In this document: positions 5,264-6,425 of the stretch, one piece after another
How positions within the stretch are numbered: the stretch's first letter is position 1
How the letters are laid out: each line of letters begins with the position of its first letter
Assembly (NCBI GenBank): GCA_031258055.1
Contig: JAIRNM010000437.1
Coordinates: forward strand, 1-6,425
Direction: 5' to 3'
DNA length: 6,425 nucleotides
Source of the DNA: Bifidobacteriaceae bacterium
GTDB taxonomy: Bacteria > Actinomycetota > Actinomycetes > Actinomycetales > WQXJ01
Made by a program: the position numbers and the translations under genes
Notes under the pieces: model-generated
Seen by the model: only the letters and a program-made list of their open reading frames with translations
What the model was told of the DNA's origin: nothing
Database searches by the model: none

Positions 5264-6295
5264 GTGCCCGATGACCGCTTGGAGAGTCTGGCCCGCGGCG
5301 AGTATTCGACGGCCGAGGACCGGGCGGATGCGATCGCGGGCGCGCCCGGCCTGCTGACCCTGGAGGAGGTCCAGGAGGCTACCGGTGTGGACCGTGAGAC
5401 GCTGGCGGCGTTTTGGCGGTCGATGGGGCTTCCCATGCCGACGGAGGGGGAGCGCGTTCTCACGCCGATGGACGTGGACGCCATCATCGCTTCTCATGAG
5501 GTAGTCGCTTACGGGGTGCTTGGCGCCCAGACCGAAACGCAACTCCTGCGGGCGGTTTCCCACACGGCGGAGCGCCTGGCCTGGTGGCAGTTCGAGTCGT
5601 TGGTGGATGACGCCGCCGCCCGCTATTCGCTCGACGCTGAATCGGCGCGTCTAGTTGTATTAGACAAGATCGCTGACATGGCGGACATTTTCGAGGAGCA
5701 GATGGTCTACGCCTGGCGCTCGCATTTGTCGCGGATCATCCGGCGGGTCGGTGCGGCGGTCTCTGAGATTGGCCCAGAGGGCAGCGCGCCCACACCGGAG
5801 GCCCTGCCGCTGCAACGGGCGGTCGGTTTTGCCGACCTGGTTGGTTATACAGCTATTTCGGCCAAACTGGACGTTGGAGAACTTGACCTGCTGGTCCAAG
5901 CCTTCACCCGGGAATGCCGGGACCTGGTTTCCCGCGGCGGTGGCCGGGTAGTGAAAGAACTCGGCGACGGCATCATGTTCGTGACCGACGAACCGGTCCG
6001 AGCGTCTTTGATCGCCTTGGATCTGGCTGAACAGATTGGGCGTGACAAGACCACACCACCGGCCCGGGTCGGCTTGGTCTGGGGCCGTGTGCTGGGACGG
6101 TTCGGCGACGTGTTTGGACCGACCGTCAATCTGGCCTCGCGCCTGACGGGCCTGGCGGCGCCGGGCGAGGTCCTGGTCGACGCCTCGACCGCTGATTCTT
6201 TAGCTGACCAAGCGAACATGCGCCTTGAGGCTCAGGGGCAAGCGGCGGTTCCCGGTCTGGGTCAAGTCCGGCCTTTCCGCCTTATGCGCGCCTGA
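5264..6295 (+). CDS. Class III adenylate cyclase with N-terminal regulatory domain
   Basis: Makes cAMP from ATP as a homodimer. The 343 residues have no signal peptide or membrane helix, so it should be soluble. Residues 28-80 (LTLEEVQEATGVDRETLAAF, then LTPMDVDAI) form a helical, HTH-like start of the regulatory domain known from mycobacterial Rv1264/Rv2212-type enzymes. This runs to about 165, and the catalytic domain covers about 183-343. All six key residues are visible: metal aspartates D191 (FADLVGYT) and D235 (KELGDG), adenine-selecting K231 and D282 (GDVFGP), and transition-state N289 and R293 (VNLASRL). The Lys/Asp pair points to ATP rather than GTP. In Rv1264 the regulatory half senses pH; whether this one does is unknown. 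It is somewhat shorter than my recollection of those mycobacterial proteins. It is probably co-transcribed with birA. Confidence 0.93.
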   Translation: MPDDRLESLARGEYSTAEDRADAIAGAPGLLTLEEVQEATGVDRETLAAFWRSMGLPMPTEGERVLTPMDVDAIIASHEVVAYGVLGAQTETQLLRAVSHTAERLAWWQFESLVDDAAARYSLDAESARLVVLDKIADMADIFEEQMVYAWRSHLSRIIRRVGAAVSEIGPEGSAPTPEALPLQRAVGFADLVGYTAISAKLDVGELDLLVQAFTRECRDLVSRGGGRVVKELGDGIMFVTDEPVRASLIALDLAEQIGRDKTTPPARVGLVWGRVLGRFGDVFGPTVNLASRLTGLAAPGEVLVDASTADSLADQANMRLEAQGQAAVPGLGQVRPFRLMRA

Positions 6296-6303
6296 CCCTG
6301 AAA

Positions 6304-6345
6304 AGACCCGTCCGAAAAGAACCGTCCGGAAGAACCCGTCGGCGG
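6304..6345 (+). repeat. Three degenerate 13-15-bp direct repeats
   Basis: AGACCCGTCCGAAA, AGAACCGTCCGGA and AGAACCCGTCGGCGG follow one another directly, beginning nine bases after the cyclase stop. They do not pair into a convincing hairpin with a U-run, so they are not an obvious terminator. Role unknown. Confidence 0.5.
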
Positions 6346-6362
6346 AGATCAGTGCGCTGCGG

Positions 6363-6425
6363 TCAAGGCGCTGGGACGAGGGCGGCGGCTATCTGGCGCA
6401 AGGCGGCGGCGGCGGGCGAGGTTGG
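6363..6425 (-). CDS. Possible 3' end of a minus-strand gene, cut by the window
   Basis: The minus strand is open from the window edge to TGA at 6365-6363, giving 20 C-terminal residues PTSPAAAALRQIAAALVPAP. The Ala-rich helical end and C-rich third positions look gene-like, and the placement would be convergent with the cyclase gene. Another minus frame is open to 6349 (NLARRRRLAP...), and plus-strand frames are also open. The strand and frame are therefore uncertain, and no family can be named. Confidence 0.28.
   Translation of the reverse strand, partial: PTSPAAAALRQIAAALVPAP

Overview
This G+C-rich window carries five confident protein-coding genes and no RNA genes, insertion sequences or CRISPR arrays that I can see. 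An actinobacterium is the best guess. The class III cyclase has the soluble regulatory-plus-catalytic layout known from mycobacterial Rv1264/Rv2212. The biotin ligase has the W-E-x-P-x-R-S variant of the biotin loop that I associate with actinobacteria. One gene appears to use a leaderless promoter (TAAAAT six bases before a GTG start). The family or genus cannot be read from this stretch.

Left half, minus strand. At 154-1428 lies an AAA ATPase with a DUF4143 region and a C-terminal PD-(D/E)xK-like motif. Upstream of it, at 1566-2645, is an orphan member of the E1/ThiF-like 'TOMM leader-peptide-binding / cyclodehydratase' family with an eroded nucleotide loop and an incomplete zinc site. The 137-bp gap between them is unusually structured. 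It holds a probable leaderless promoter for the ATPase, three TGCGAAA boxes spaced exactly 23 bp apart, and a 20-bp palindrome with extra half-sites. This looks like a dense operator region.

Middle. 2646-3092 (447 bp) has no convincing gene. It holds one perfect DnaA box, a short palindrome, an 11-bp direct repeat and a 28-codon open frame of doubtful meaning. At 3093-4256 (minus) lies a complete short-form UDP-glucose 6-dehydrogenase with all catalytic residues.

Right half, plus strand. Divergent from the dehydrogenase is birA (4355-5221), a biotin-protein ligase without the repressor HTH and with two insertions, one in the biotin-binding loop. The class III adenylate cyclase (5264-6295) follows after 42 bp and is probably co-transcribed. 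Past it lie a short degenerate triple repeat and possibly the 3' end of a minus-strand gene cut by the window edge.

The genes do not form one pathway. Biotin ligation and cAMP synthesis share a probable transcript, and UDP-glucuronate synthesis stands alone. The ATPase and the TOMM-like protein form an accessory-looking pair of unknown role. No YcaO partner, recognisable precursor peptide, protease or exporter is visible, so a complete peptide-modification system is not supported within this window.
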